Assembly: GCA_030248195.1 (NCBI GenBank) | Contig: JASAND010032068.1 | Span: forward strand, 62,001-126,000 | Length of the DNA: 64,000 nt | DNA from: Trissonchulus latispiculum | Taxonomy: Eukaryota > Nematoda > Enoplea > Enoplida > Ironidae | Reading direction: 5' to 3' | Part shown: piece by piece, positions 1 to 10,018 of the stretch | Layout of the letters: each line of letters opens with the position of its first letter | Numbering within the stretch: position 1 is the stretch's first letter | Notes under the pieces: model-generated | What the model saw: only the letters and a program-made list of their open reading frames with translations | What the model was told of the DNA's origin: nothing | Database searches by the model: none | Made by a program: the position numbers and the translations under genes

Positions 1-380
1 TAACAAAGATAAAGGTCAGCATCAAGTATAGGAGGTGACCAAGCTCCAACGATTAAGAGTTTCTTAAGAAGAGTTGAAATTACAGGAATTTTTGTAGTTC
101 TCTAAAAGTCAGGGTCAGGTATAGTAAAAATTAGAAAGTTATATATACTTGCTTTTTGAAACTGAAACTTGTAGTTTTTTCTAGTTTACCCAAAATTTGA
201 AATGAGATACCAAACGTGGACTTTAAATTTTTATAGTGTTCTGTTTTTCGCTTCTGTGAATTTGAAAATTTCAATAATTGTGAAAGTTGTGAACTCCAAT
301 AAACGAGAAATTAACCTGAAATAAACAATAGGAACATGAAAACTGACCAGAAAATAATAGGAAATATACAGTAGAGAACT

Positions 381-560
381 GTTCTGTAAGGTGTGCGCAT
401 ACCAAAGTAGATGGTTTTGGGAAAATTGTAATTTTGTAAGGTGTGCCCATACCGAAGTAGATGCCTTTTGCCGTATGCCTCCGAATTTGCAAGGTGTGCG
501 CATACCAAAGTAGATGGTTTTGAGAATCTTGAAAATTTTGTAAGGTGTGCGCATACCAAA
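381..560. repeat. Tandem repeat, about 51 bp x 4
   Basis: The motif AAGGTGTGCGCATACC recurs at 388, 438, 491 and 542, followed each time by a related AAAGTAGATG-type spacer. The spacing is 50-53 bp. Nothing else is visible in the first 650 bases; the open frames here come from the repeat. Confidence 0.85.
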
Positions 561-659
561 CAATCACCTTTCAGCAGTGATACAATACAATGGTTTGTTT
601 TTAATTTTGCGAAAGTTCCCCCCTTGCGTTAAACTCAATAAATGACTATCTTTGTTTCC

Positions 660-965
660 AAATTCAAGACACCTTTCATACTGAAACTGGTAAGATGACT
701 ATCTTGCTAAATTCTAGAAAGATTACTATCTTACCAACAACTTTGGCAAGATAGTAATCTTGCTAAATTTTGTGGCAAGATAACTATCTTGCTAAAATTT
801 TAGCAAGATAACTATCTTGCCAAACTCTTAGCAAGATAACTGCCAATTTTTAGCAAGATAACTATCTTGCCAAACTCTTAGCAAGATAACTGCCAATTTT
901 TAGCAAGATAACTATCTTGCCAAACTCTTAGCAAGATAACTATCTTGCCAATTTACTATCTTGCT
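660..965. repeat. Palindromic GCAAGATA tandem repeat
   Basis: The words GCAAGATA and TATCTTGC alternate on the same strand, so neighbouring words can pair as short hairpins. From about 835 to 935 the array becomes a regular 50-bp unit present twice almost identically, with a third partial unit. It lies upstream of the first visible beta-galactosidase exon, probably in its preceding intron. Confidence 0.85.
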
Positions 966-1100
966 ACGACATATATAAGATATAAGTGACTGCATTAACC
1001 TGATATGAAATTGTTGAAAGAAATTAGCAAATCAAGGCAATAAAAGTTTTCCAAACCAGTGTTAAACTTCGGTATCAGTTTAATTTTTTTGTGCAAAAGT

Positions 1101-1175
1101 TTGACTCTGCCCGAGAATCGAACCAAGGACCTTTTGATCGGCAGGCGAAAATACTAACCTTTAGACCACAAATCC
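1101..1175 (-). repeat. tRNA-derived repeat (SINE-like or tRNA pseudogene)
   Basis: Read on the minus strand, the segment has a D-arm-like GTGGTCTAAAGGTTAG box and a B-box GGTTCGATTCTC, at tRNA spacing. The anticodon and T stems are mismatched, so this is not a functional tRNA. It is one of five tRNA-like sequences in the window; this one and the copy at 7851 are intronic. Confidence 0.4.
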
Positions 1176-1242
1176 ATCCACCTTATTTTCATTCACTTAT
1201 ACATAATATCCACTTAAGGTTTAAGTTAACTTTTTCTTTCAG

Positions 1243-4200
1243 GATTGAACGTAGTTCAAACCTACGTCCCCTGGAGTCTTCACGAACCATTTCCGGATCA
1301 GTTCCGATTCACGGATCAGGCTGATCTGATCGGATTTATCCGGAAAGTAGATCAGGTGGGATTGTCCCTGATCCTTCGAATTGGACCCTATATCTGCGCT
1401 GAGTGGGACAACGGGGGTTTGCCTTGGTGGCTGTCCATTCTTCCCAATATCCGACTGAGAACCTCCGCGCCACCTTACATCACATTTGTCCAGAGATGGT
1501 TTCATACCCTGTTGCCTTTGCTACAACCCTATCTGTATCGTAACGGGGGCCCTATTATTATGATACAGGTTAATTACGGTAGTGTTAATTAATATGAAGT
1601 ACACATGCTGATGTGTTTGAGAAATATTTATGGAAGGCATAAATATGTATTCAGGTTTAGGTTAGATACACTCAAATTGGATAAAACTAACAAAAACTAG
1701 AACAAGCTGAACAATCATGATAAATTAACAGTAATTTAGTTCTAAACCTACGGAGCTCAAGATGAGAAGTTCGATACCCAACAGCTGTCGTAATTTTTAA
1801 TTTTTTTCTTAGTATTTAAAATATTGTTTATAAAATAGTGAGAATTTTTCACTTTTTCGTTTTTGTTTCACTTTTTATTTGTAGCTTATTTAGATTGAGA
1901 ATGAATATGGCAGCTACGGCGTTTGCGACAAAGCCTACATGGAAACACTGCGAGATGTGGTGCGAAGCTACACCGTTGATACGGTCCTGTTTACAACGGA
2001 TGGGGCTTCCGCCCAACTGCTAGAATGCGGTATGATTGACGGTGTTTTCCCGACTGTAGATTTCGGCACCGGATCTCAGATGGATGTCTACACTCATCTT
2101 CAGGTCTGTTTAATTTCAGTCTTAGTATTAAGACAGAAAGCAAGCCAATTAGAGTATTTAGCTGGTTAGCTCTTAGTTTCCATCTATGCAGAATCTAATT
2201 TGGAACTTCATTGAAACTAAACTAAACTATCGTTAATACCATAGTTACAGGTAAATATGACATTATCATTATCAAGAGTATATAAGGAAGAGTGGGAACC
2301 TTAGCCCTTCCTAATGGAAATGGCCCGCGAGATGCTCGGCACATTAAGGCCAAAATCTCAGGATAGTCCCCACTTACCGTTGTTAACCATATGTTTATAT
2401 GCGTTTCAACTAAAACGCATCTGATTGGCTAATCGCCTACCTTATGTCAAATTTACGTGTATAAGCGGACCCCTCCTCCAGATCTCGTGGGGGGGGGCAA
2501 TTGTTGGCATGGTTGATTTTTAGCTACCGTATGCCGCTAGAAATCATCCAATCAGCGAAGAGCTAAACGCTTTTACAAACTTGTTTGTGTAATTGGGACC
2601 TCCCCCCCCCGATATCTCGGCCTTAATGTGCCGAGCATCTCGCAGGCCATTTCCACTAGGAAGGGCTAAGCTTTCCACTCTTCCTATTATATGCTCTTGA
2701 TATTATACATTACTCTTTGTTGCAGACGCAGAGACGTTTTGCCCCCTCCGGCCCGCTGGTCAACAGCGAATTTTATCCGGGCTGGTTCGACCAATGGGAG
2801 CAGCCTTGGATTACGGTAGATCATAAACCAATCACGGATACCATGCAACATCTTCACTACTGGAATGTATCCTATGCCTTCTATATGTTCATTGGTGGGA
2901 CGAATTTCGGATACATTTCCGGAAGTTTTGGACCTCCTTTCCACTCCGTGACGACCAGCTACGACTATGACGCTCCGCTTTCTGAATCCGGCGATCCAAC
3001 ACCGAAATATTTCGCGATTCGTGATACCATAATGACCTTGACAGGTTCGGTTGTGCTTGTGTGTATAAGTTAAGGAAGGGGTGGTAATTTCATTCTTCTA
3101 TCATCAAATAAATGAAAACAACAAATAACAAAAATAATGATATGCGGTCGCTGCAGCTTAGTCTCCAAAACTTTGGTATAGTCTGTCCATACAAGGTGCG
3201 GACGATTGTAATTCTAATTCTAATTCTAATTCCAAATTTTAGGATTCGTAACACTATTTCTTTCTTCAAATTTGCAGCTATTTTTCTCCCACCCCTACCA
3301 CACCTGAAAACACAGATTTCCAACACTTAATTTTTATTTTTCTACACCTGATTTTTCTAAAATTTTTCTATTTAGGAAACCGAAATCTTCCCCTCCCACC
3401 GCCTGCAACTCCGAAACTCAGCTATGGCAGGGTAACTCTATCCCACCTTGGATCCATTACCAACCCCTCCTTACTCTCTCTACTGTCACCAAGTCACCGT
3501 CAACGCGCGTCCTCACTGCCGTTGACATTCGAAGAACTCAGCTTTCCCTACGGCTATGTTCTGTACGAAACTGAAATCCAGCGGGGTGGATCCATTCTGG
3601 ACTGTTCCGTGAAGGATCGCGGCTACGTGATCCAGTCCAATAGTCTGGTTGGGATCCTGGATCACAACCAAACCCGGATCCACCTGTGGCCCAGTCGGCC
3701 CATTGGATTGCTCCGGATTTTGGTGGAAAACCGGGGTCGCCACAGCCATACCCGGGTGGACCTGAAAGGGCTGATGGGGACACCGCAATTAGACGGTAGT
3801 CCCATCTTGGACTGGAAAATGTATCCAATCGATCTGGATGGACTTTCGGAATCCCAACTCAGATCCCTGAGCGCCTCAGTTAGCCGGAGATCCCATCTGC
3901 CCCGGAGAGGTCGGTTGGCCCGACTCAGAAATCGGTTGACCGGTCACAGCAGTGCTCTGGTCAACTTTCTTCCGTCCATTTTCTATGGAACGTTTTCGGC
4001 CAACGAGCTGGCAGATACCTTTTTCGATCCCACTGGCTGGGGTAAGGGTCAGTTGTTGATAAACGGATTTAATCTGGGTCGGTATTGGCCCTCCAAGGGA
4101 CCCCAGGTGACTCTTTATGTACCTAAGCCGATCCTAAAACCCCTGAATACGGTAATCTTGTTGGAGTTGGAGCAACCCGGTAACTGTGCGGACGAGTATC

Positions 4201-4262
4201 GATGCACGATACAGTTTGTGGATCGACCGTACCTGAATAAACCGATTGAAGTTTGGAATTAA
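1243..4262 (+). CDS. GLB1: Lysosomal-type beta-galactosidase (GH35), 3' portion
   Basis: Four exons: 1243-1568, 1894-2103, 2726-3044 and 3376-4262 (stop 4260-4262), all with GT-AG introns in consistent phase, giving 579 residues. The family releases terminal beta-galactose from glycolipids and glycans, normally in lysosomes. Diagnostic blocks seen in order are QTYVPWSLHEP, LRIGPYICAEWDNGGLPWWL, IENEYGSYG (acid/base Glu), NSEFYPGW (nucleophile Glu), YMFIGGTNFGY, TSYDYDAPLSE and, near the end, INGFNLGRYWP and FVDRP. Both catalytic glutamates are present. The roughly 60-90 N-terminal residues (signal peptide and the SGSIHY-type strand) are missing: the first visible exon opens with two bases of a split Gly codon and no earlier exon is recognisable, so the 5' end lies left of the window. 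A lineage-specific Arg-rich insert follows SESQLRSLS. Intron 2 carries an inverted-repeat transposon. Human GLB1 is about 677 residues. ATTAAA near 4309 is a possible poly(A) signal. Confidence 0.95.
2270..2702. mobile_element. Inverted-repeat element in beta-galactosidase intron 2
   Basis: Ends 2270-2352 and 2618-2702 are inverted copies of each other over about 80 bp with few mismatches (both contain GAGATGCTCGGCACATTAAGGCC or its complement, in 20-odd bases). The centre is non-coding with C and G runs. It fills most of intron 2, leaving the splice sites untouched. A single end of the same family is at 9348-9412. Confidence 0.85.
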
Positions 4263-4611
4263 TTTTATGACCGAATTTTGTTAATTAGTAATTATTAATA
4301 GTTAATTTATTAAAACATTGACTGCAGTTAGATGCTTGGACTATTTTTTGATATGTTGTTTGTATCTTTTGTAATAATATGTATATAGATTAACTTTGCT
4401 ATTTTCTGTAATAAGATTTGTACATAGACTAGCTGAAATGTAGTTGCCTTATGACCCATGACTTTTAAAGAAAAAGATTGGGGTGTAGATTCTTTTGGAT
4501 CTGGATATGAACGTTTATTTAGTGGATTAAGCCTGCAATAGGTATGTTAGAAACGGTAAGGCCGAAATCTCGGGGAAATGGCTGCGGGTATAAAATACGA
4601 CGATAGCTTAC
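4263..4611. other. Gene-free spacer, beta-galactosidase 3' flank
   Basis: AT-rich sequence after the stop codon. I see a possible poly(A) signal and no further coding sequence up to the orphan collagen exon. Confidence 0.5.
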
Positions 4612-4719
4612 CTGGCATGCCAGACGGGCCGGCTGGTCCGGGCTGACCGGGTGGACCGGCTGGAGCTTTTTCTGGCGTTTTGCCAGGACAACCAGGCTCA
4701 CCTTCCTTACCAGGTGGTC
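4612..4719 (-). pseudogene. Orphan cuticle-collagen exon
   Basis: A 108-bp minus-strand segment encodes [18 protein letters not shown] followed by an uninterrupted Gly-X-Y run to GPSGMPG. It matches the first 36 residues of the last exon of the collagen at 6982-9598 at nearly every position. It is flanked by an acceptor (TTTTAGTAG before GACCACC) and a donor (CCAG|GTAAGC), phase 1 in and out, so it looks like a complete exon. No other collagen exons are near it. It is probably a leftover of a tandem duplication; it could also be an exon of an unrecognised collagen whose other exons have decayed. Confidence 0.65.
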
Positions 4720-4899
4720 CTACTAAAACCACACGGAAAATATTTGAGTTAATATTGTGGAGAATGATCGTACACCAAAGAGCTGACAAGGCGGCTGCAT
4801 AGAATGATTATTCATTGACATAACTGATATGATATGCATAATTTGTTTAGTTTTGACTGCTTCTTGAAACTTTTCAACTTAATTTTGTACAATTATACT

Positions 4900-5310
4900 T
4901 TGTGTAAGGTTTAGCTAAACCAACCAGCTATTCCCTATGGAATGTGCGACACATCGAATTTACCCCGTAGGTAACATACCTTTTTATCCTATAGTCTGCA
5001 ATGTGTGAAATGTACGTATTCATATAGATGTTACCAAAATGCTAAAATTTTTCCAGGAACCGTGGAGCATTGACTGCACAAGCCAGAACATTGTTACCTA
5101 CTTTTTCAAATTTGTTCTGTAAACTCAGAGACCCTTTCTTTGTTGTACTGGTTTATATTTTGCACTAAATGCTCGGCGCTGCAGAGTAAACAAGAAAGTT
5201 GTCACCAAGTTGATGATAAGTATTTGTTACTCTATAACAAAGAGTTATTTCATAACTGGGGCCCAGCTATTTGATAAAGGTATCAAATGATATATGAAAC
5301 TAATTTGACC
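4900..5310. repeat. Degraded relative of the 1-kb TTAA-flanked element
   Basis: The segment resembles the interior of the element at 25531-26572: the words CTCTATAACAAAGAG, AGCTATTTGATAAAGGTATC and GTGGAGCATTGAC each have close counterparts there in similar order. No terminal repeats remain. The rest of 4720-5671 shows nothing. Confidence 0.5.
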
Positions 5311-5671
5311 AATACACTGAAACTCGGAGTGATTTCCTCAACACATGAATAATTTAATGTCACAATTCGGCAGTTAATACTCTAATTAATATCGATTTAT
5401 GCATTATATTATTTCCGAAGGCTAGACACTAGTTTTTAGAATGAACTGAAGCGGACACTGAAGTTATCTTAGATAACTAAAACTGAGACTGAAACTAAAC
5501 TATACAGCAGTTTTGAGCAAAGCGGGAAGGAGACGGTAATTTAACTGTCCCTCCTTTTTATGTAGTTGTATCTCAACCATTCTTGGAAACTAGAATTTCG
5601 CGAAATTTTAAAATTTTGATTTTGGTTGCGATTGAAACTCACCTTAGTCTTGTGAGTTAACGACAGTCGGT

Positions 5672-5857
5672 CTAACATTCCGAACTTTGCGAGCCGGAAA
5701 CGTCACCAGCTGAACAAAACGGACGTCCAAAAATCTTGATGTCTGCTTTTTGACAAGCTTTGACTCTACTACAGCAGAACCACAAAAGTATCAGGATCAA
5801 ACTGAACACGAAGCAGAACACAAGAAGGACCACATATCCCCTTTCTTTGTCATTCAT
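5672..5857 (-). CDS. Possible small single-pass membrane protein (61 aa)
   Basis: Not recognised as a known family. The open frame starts MNDKERGY, then has one strongly hydrophobic segment of about 20 residues (VVLLVFCFVFSLILILLWF), then a basic, Cys-containing tail ending SSEC. That is a plausible type III or signal-anchor layout. A very good donor, CTAAG|GTGAGT, lies 30 bases after the stop, and an acceptor-like CTTAG precedes the frame near 5928. It could therefore be a short gene with a spliced 3' UTR, one exon of a larger gene, or chance. Low certainty. Confidence 0.3.
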   Translation of the reverse strand: MNDKERGYVVLLVFCFVFSLILILLWFCCSRVKACQKADIKIFGRPFCSAGDVSGSQSSEC

Positions 5858-6423
5858 GCTCTGAAGCTCACGTAGGGGATGCAATTCTCAAATAATGAGG
5901 AAGATTTTGAATTTTTCAAAGACTGGCTAAGGGCCAACTTTAGTCAACATAGTTTCTGCTGCTGGCTGGTTGTAATGGCCGTATTCTGAATTTGTAAGAA
6001 AAGTTAAATCGACTTTAAACCTTAGCTTTCTTGGGCATTATTATGACAATACTTATTTTGCTGGAACTAAGGCCCTTACTTTTAGGAGTTTTTGGTAGCA
6101 AATCAACACTTTTTATGGATTTGTCTACACCAACTCTAAATCTAAGTGGAACCAAATTAGAATCTGTAGTTGCAGTTTTCGTTTATTTTCTTCTTTTTCG
6201 GGTGAATCCCAGGTTGGTACATTGCGGCCTGACTTAATGTAAAGTCAATTTCAGGGTAGTTGTTAGATTATGTTTAATTGAAGTATGTACTAACGTTTGA
6301 ACAGCGTCAAGACCGATAGAAATTGCTATAGACCTGTAGATTTCTGAGGCTAATTAGCTAATAGCGCCGCCCACTGACGTAGTTTCAGGAAAATTGTCAA
6401 TTTCGTTTGCTTGGTTCGATTGT

Positions 6424-6504
6424 GTCTGAATATATAGCTGAAACGGTAGAGCGTCGGTCTAATTAGTTAACCGAAGGTTATGGGTTCGATCCCCACATCA
6501 GGCC
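6424..6504 (+). repeat. tRNA-like sequence with enlarged anticodon loop
   Basis: A-box TAGCTGAAACGG and a perfect B-box GGTTCGATCCC are present. The acceptor arms GTCTGA/TCAGGC pair (one G-T), and the anticodon stem TCGGT/ACCGA pairs perfectly, but the loop has 11 nt instead of 7. It shares its anticodon stem and T-arm with the copy at 63346-63420. Both have a GGTGCTGTAGTGAC word nearby (6524 and about 62556). Likely a tRNA-derived repeat or pseudogene. Confidence 0.45.
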
Positions 6505-6849
6505 GGAATTTTTCAGGTTGGCGGTGCTGTAGTGACAACTTTCTTTACTTCATCTATTATTTTGCGTCATTCAATATTAGGCCAGCTATTGCGCTGCCGC
6601 TTAAACAAAGGGTCTGTCTGTTGAGGTAACGCAATGCTATTCAGGCGACGCTTGAAAAAACAAAAAATGTGTCTCTCCTACAAAAGTCACGAGCAAAAAA
6701 TGGGTACAATGTTCTTTGTTTTTCTGTGCAGGAAGAAAAAATGTGGCTGCATGAAACAGCAAAGTTGTATAAACCAGTATACGATCTATTCTGTTTTATT
6801 TGCTAAATTTATTTCTGTTTATTTTCATTGCGTTTGATACTTATTTATT

Positions 6850-6963
6850 GAAACTGACTAGAGCATTCCCGTACATAACAACAAAGAAGGGTTCGTTTGC
6901 AGCCACAGATAAGCAAAAAGTTCGTTTGTTCCCGTCGTTAGTTTCGAAGTGTTCCACAGATGG
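6850..6963 (+). repeat. Segment duplicated from a collagen 3' flank
   Basis: This segment aligns with 12791-12900 on the same strand: GAAACTGACT, GAGCATTCCCG, GTACATAACA, GTTTGCAGCC, TTTGTTCCCGTCGT and TGTTCCACAG occur in the same order in both. At 12.8 kb it is the sense 3' flank of collagen B; here it lies beyond the stop of collagen A but in antisense orientation to that gene. The remainder of 5858-6849 holds only the tRNA-like element and short unsupported frames. Confidence 0.75.
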
Positions 6964-6981
6964 TAGGATTGTCACAAACTC

Positions 6982-9598
6982 TTAGGTGCAAGGACAGTAG
7001 TGGGCATCCTTGCCTGGGTCACCTTCGGGTCCGTCAGGCCCGCGCTCTCCCTCCACACCTGGCTCGCCGTTGGGTCCAAACGGTCCCTCGGGTCCGGGCT
7101 GGCCGGGATCGCCAGGTGGAAAGGACTCGCCAGGTGGCCCAGCGGGTCCGGCATTACCCTGAGGCCCAGCTTCGCCCGGACCTCCGCGAGTTCCAGCTCC
7201 ACCCATCATACCGAAGAATCCGTTTTCGCCGGCCTCTCCCGGGCCACCGGGCATGCCAGGCGGGCCGGCTGGTCCGGGCTGACCGGGTGGACCAGCTGGG
7301 GCTTCCTCTGGCGTTTTGCCAGGACGACCAGGCTCACCTTCTTTGCCAGGTGGTCCTAAAACAACGATTTTTCGGTAGCAAAGACTAAAGAAGTTAACAA
7401 GGTGTTTATGCACAAAACAATATTGGAACATTTACTGTAACACATACTGACATTATTGACATAAATAATGGTGTCTGCTTTTGGATAGTTTTTACTCTAT
7501 GTTGTACTTAACACAATTAATCTGTTAACCGTTGCTCAATTTAGCCCCGTTCACTTAACACTTTTGTGCACATAATTTAATCTTTTACTTTCACATACCC
7601 TTTTCTCCAGCTGGACCAGGGGGTCCTGGGGGCCCGGCGTCACAGACCGGACAAACGGTGGACTGAATTCCCATCAGACCAGCCAACGCGGCACCACTGA
7701 GACCAGCTTGGCCAGCCTCACCAGGACTGCCAGCGTCTCCGGGTGGTCCAGGTGGTCCTGGCTTGCCAGGTGGTCCGCCTGGGCAGGCCTGGGAGGCTGA
7801 CTGATCGCATTCTGAAAGGACAAAATTTAAATTAAATAAATTAAAAAAGTGTGGCTCTGCTGAGAGTTGAACCGCGGACCTGCAGATTCGCAGACAGGTT
7901 TAGCAACCGCTACACCACTGAACTGTGAAATGAGGTGAGAGAGCTCATTGTGTCTTTATTCGTGCTCCTTTCCATAAATCTTCTTTACTCTAGGCTGACG
8001 TTAACACTTTAGACGGTGCTGAAGGAATCTCCTCCAGCATACTCTTATCTATTATGTACTCTTGCTATGGTGAATATTTACAGTTGTTCCAAAATCCGAT
8101 TAGATGGGACTAAAATAGGATAAGCGTATTACATACGGCATTGAGATCCACCGTTCTGAGAACTTCTCTTGATTCGGAAAGGATTGGGTGGTGGTACGCT
8201 GGGCAGTTGGGATTTGGCGGACATCATATCCTTCCACAGGGAGTCCGACTTCGCCTAAAACAGCCAAAAAGTAGAGTGACGAGTAAAAGGGTTGTAAATG
8301 GGTCCACAGAAGTTTTATGAAATTTGACAAAGTTGTTTTGCATTAAGTCTGGCAAATTTGTGCTGAAAATTGGCAAATTCTGCTGAAATTCTAAAAGGTT
8401 AGCCTGAAGTTTGGGGTTTCAAAAACAGTACCCCCCCCTTCCAACTCAAAATATCCTGATTTTGGTCTTTAATCAAACACAACAACCGTGGATCGATTCA
8501 TTGCTAAAGTCAATCCTTTTCGCTCACAGGATCAGAGATAAACTCCGGCTTCCAGAAAGTCAGTTTAAAGTTAGCTGCTGCTTAGCTTCGTTAGGTTAGT
8601 TTCTTCTTCTTCTCATTTAAAGTTAGCAGCTGCTTAGCTGAGGAGACTACTAAGCGCCAGTGATGGAACCGGGTTACCGGGTCAAGCTTCCACTCGGTCC
8701 TGACTCAGTAAGCTTGATTTACCACAAGTTTTGAAAATTTCTGTTTTTCCAATTGAGAAATTTTAAAAAGATTTTAAAAAATATTAGCTTGTATGTAGAC
8801 AATACCAACTCTTTCTTGCTTCTTTGTCAAACAAAAACAGATTATGCCTTACCGCTTTTCTTACTGGTCACAGAACAAGCACGTCAAATATATAATTAGC
8901 GTTTTTTAGAAAAAAAATCGAAACTATTTGGTAGGATCTTGGAATTATTTGGAAAATCGGGACAAGAATAAGGGGCTGCTAAGCGCTGGTTTCCCATTCA
9001 GAGTTGAAGTTGGTCCTTAACTATTCACAATTAGTCATAATTTTATTTGGTGGAATCTAAAGACTAACCATAGTTTATAAAAGGATGAGCTCAACAACGT
9101 AAAGCATCTTGAAGAAATGATGAAACTCCTGGAATTTTCGTGGAAAAGATGTTTTATTGCCGGATTTGAAAGAGACTGCCCGAATCTAATTACATAATCT
9201 TTATGTCGTTATATCTCGTTATCTCGTTCTACGCAACATAATGATATAAAAGTTATTGCTGTACGATTTTTCGTTATAGGATTTAATTTGGCAAAAGCGC
9301 TCTTTTTTGAAAAATGTCAGCGCTGTATGTTTACACGCTGACAAGCCTCCCGATATTTCGGCCTTAATGTTTCGAGCATATTGCAAGCATATTCTATTAG
9401 GAAGAGCTGAGTGTCTTACAGATAACTGATCTGCTCTCTCAGACTGACCTTAAAAACGTCCACTCTTGCGGTCATTTCTGTCTCCAGCTGGGTGGCTTCT
9501 TGGTAGAGAAGCGGCACCGTTAGCAGACAGCTGAGAATGGACAGACCGCCCAGCCCAATGGCTCCGTAGGCGACCAGAAACGAAGACTCAGATCCCAT
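6982..9598 (-). CDS. Cuticle collagen (collagen A)
   Basis: Four exons on the minus strand: 9598-9449, 8254-8137, 7811-7599 and 7355-6982 (stop 6984-6982), 284 residues, all GT-AG and in phase. It is a secreted structural protein of the nematode cuticle. Exon 1 gives [18 protein letters not shown] and the rest of the hydrophobic Col_cuticle_N segment. Exon 2 carries [10 protein letters not shown] and a subtilisin-like cleavage site RIKR, after which the propeptide is expected to be removed. Exons 3-4 hold the Gly-X-Y blocks, separated by Cys pairs (QACPGG, VCPVC) and by short interruptions (LMGIQST, FFGMMGG), ending DAHYCPCT. The Cys spacing matches collagen B, its divergent neighbour. A TATA-like TATTTAAG lies about 80 bases 5' of the start codon. 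Intron 1 contains a solo transposon end, intron 2 a tRNA-like repeat. Confidence 0.93.
7851..7923 (-). repeat. tRNA-derived repeat in collagen A intron 2
   Basis: Minus strand reads CAGTGGTGTAGCGGTTGC (A-box like) and GGTTCAACTCTC (B-box like) at tRNA spacing. The anticodon loop is oversized. It lies between exons of collagen A in the same orientation. Confidence 0.4.
9348..9412. repeat. Solo terminal repeat of the 2270-2702 element family
   Basis: CCTCCCGATATTTCGGCC, TTAATGTTTCGAGCAT and CTATTAGGAAGAGCTGAG follow the right end of the element at 2270-2702 with scattered mismatches. No partner end is found nearby. It is in intron 1 of collagen A, some 30 bp from the exon 1 donor. Confidence 0.7.
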
Positions 9599-10018
9599 AA
9601 CTCTAGAATAGGGGAACGGTTGACACCTGTAAAACACTCAAAACTGTAAAGACTGTTACACTCTTGCTGGGACTTAAATACTGCACAGCAATTAGTTTGG
9701 TGACCCCAAACTTTCAATTTTTTCCAATTTCAACTTGCCTGAAATTGGGGACAGACTTAGTGAAGTGTTACAACCTTCTGTTTTCAACTTTCGATTTTTT
9801 CCGCGCTCACCTAAGACAAAGTGAAACTTAACTGTGCACGGCAGCGTCTAAATTGGGGTTAATTTCTACGATTCGGTGGTGTTTTTGAGAAAGTCAGGAA
9901 AATTAGGTTGAACCGTTGTCGTAATCTTTTTGCGACAGTATAAATTGCGACAGTCGTACGACCTAGGTCTCAGTAGTCAGTATTCGTGTAGAGTTTATTG
10001 CTTCGTCAGAGAGTAGTT
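9599..10018. promoter_or_regulatory. Bidirectional collagen promoter region
   Basis: The two collagen start codons are 420 bp apart and point away from each other. On the plus strand a TATA box (TATAAAT, 9939-9945) lies 80 bases 5' of the collagen B ATG. On the minus strand TATTTAAG (9680-9673) lies 82 bases 5' of the collagen A ATG. The symmetry suggests co-regulated expression, typical for cuticle collagens made in the same moult, but no specific transcription factor site was identified. Confidence 0.7.

Noticed and set aside
381..560. CRISPR-like regular repeats
   Set aside because: Repeat plus similar spacers at 51 bp in a eukaryotic setting; spacers are themselves related, so this is a satellite.
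6031..6237. Frame with two hydrophobic stretches
   Set aside because: No splice context, no homology, typical for AT-rich DNA.
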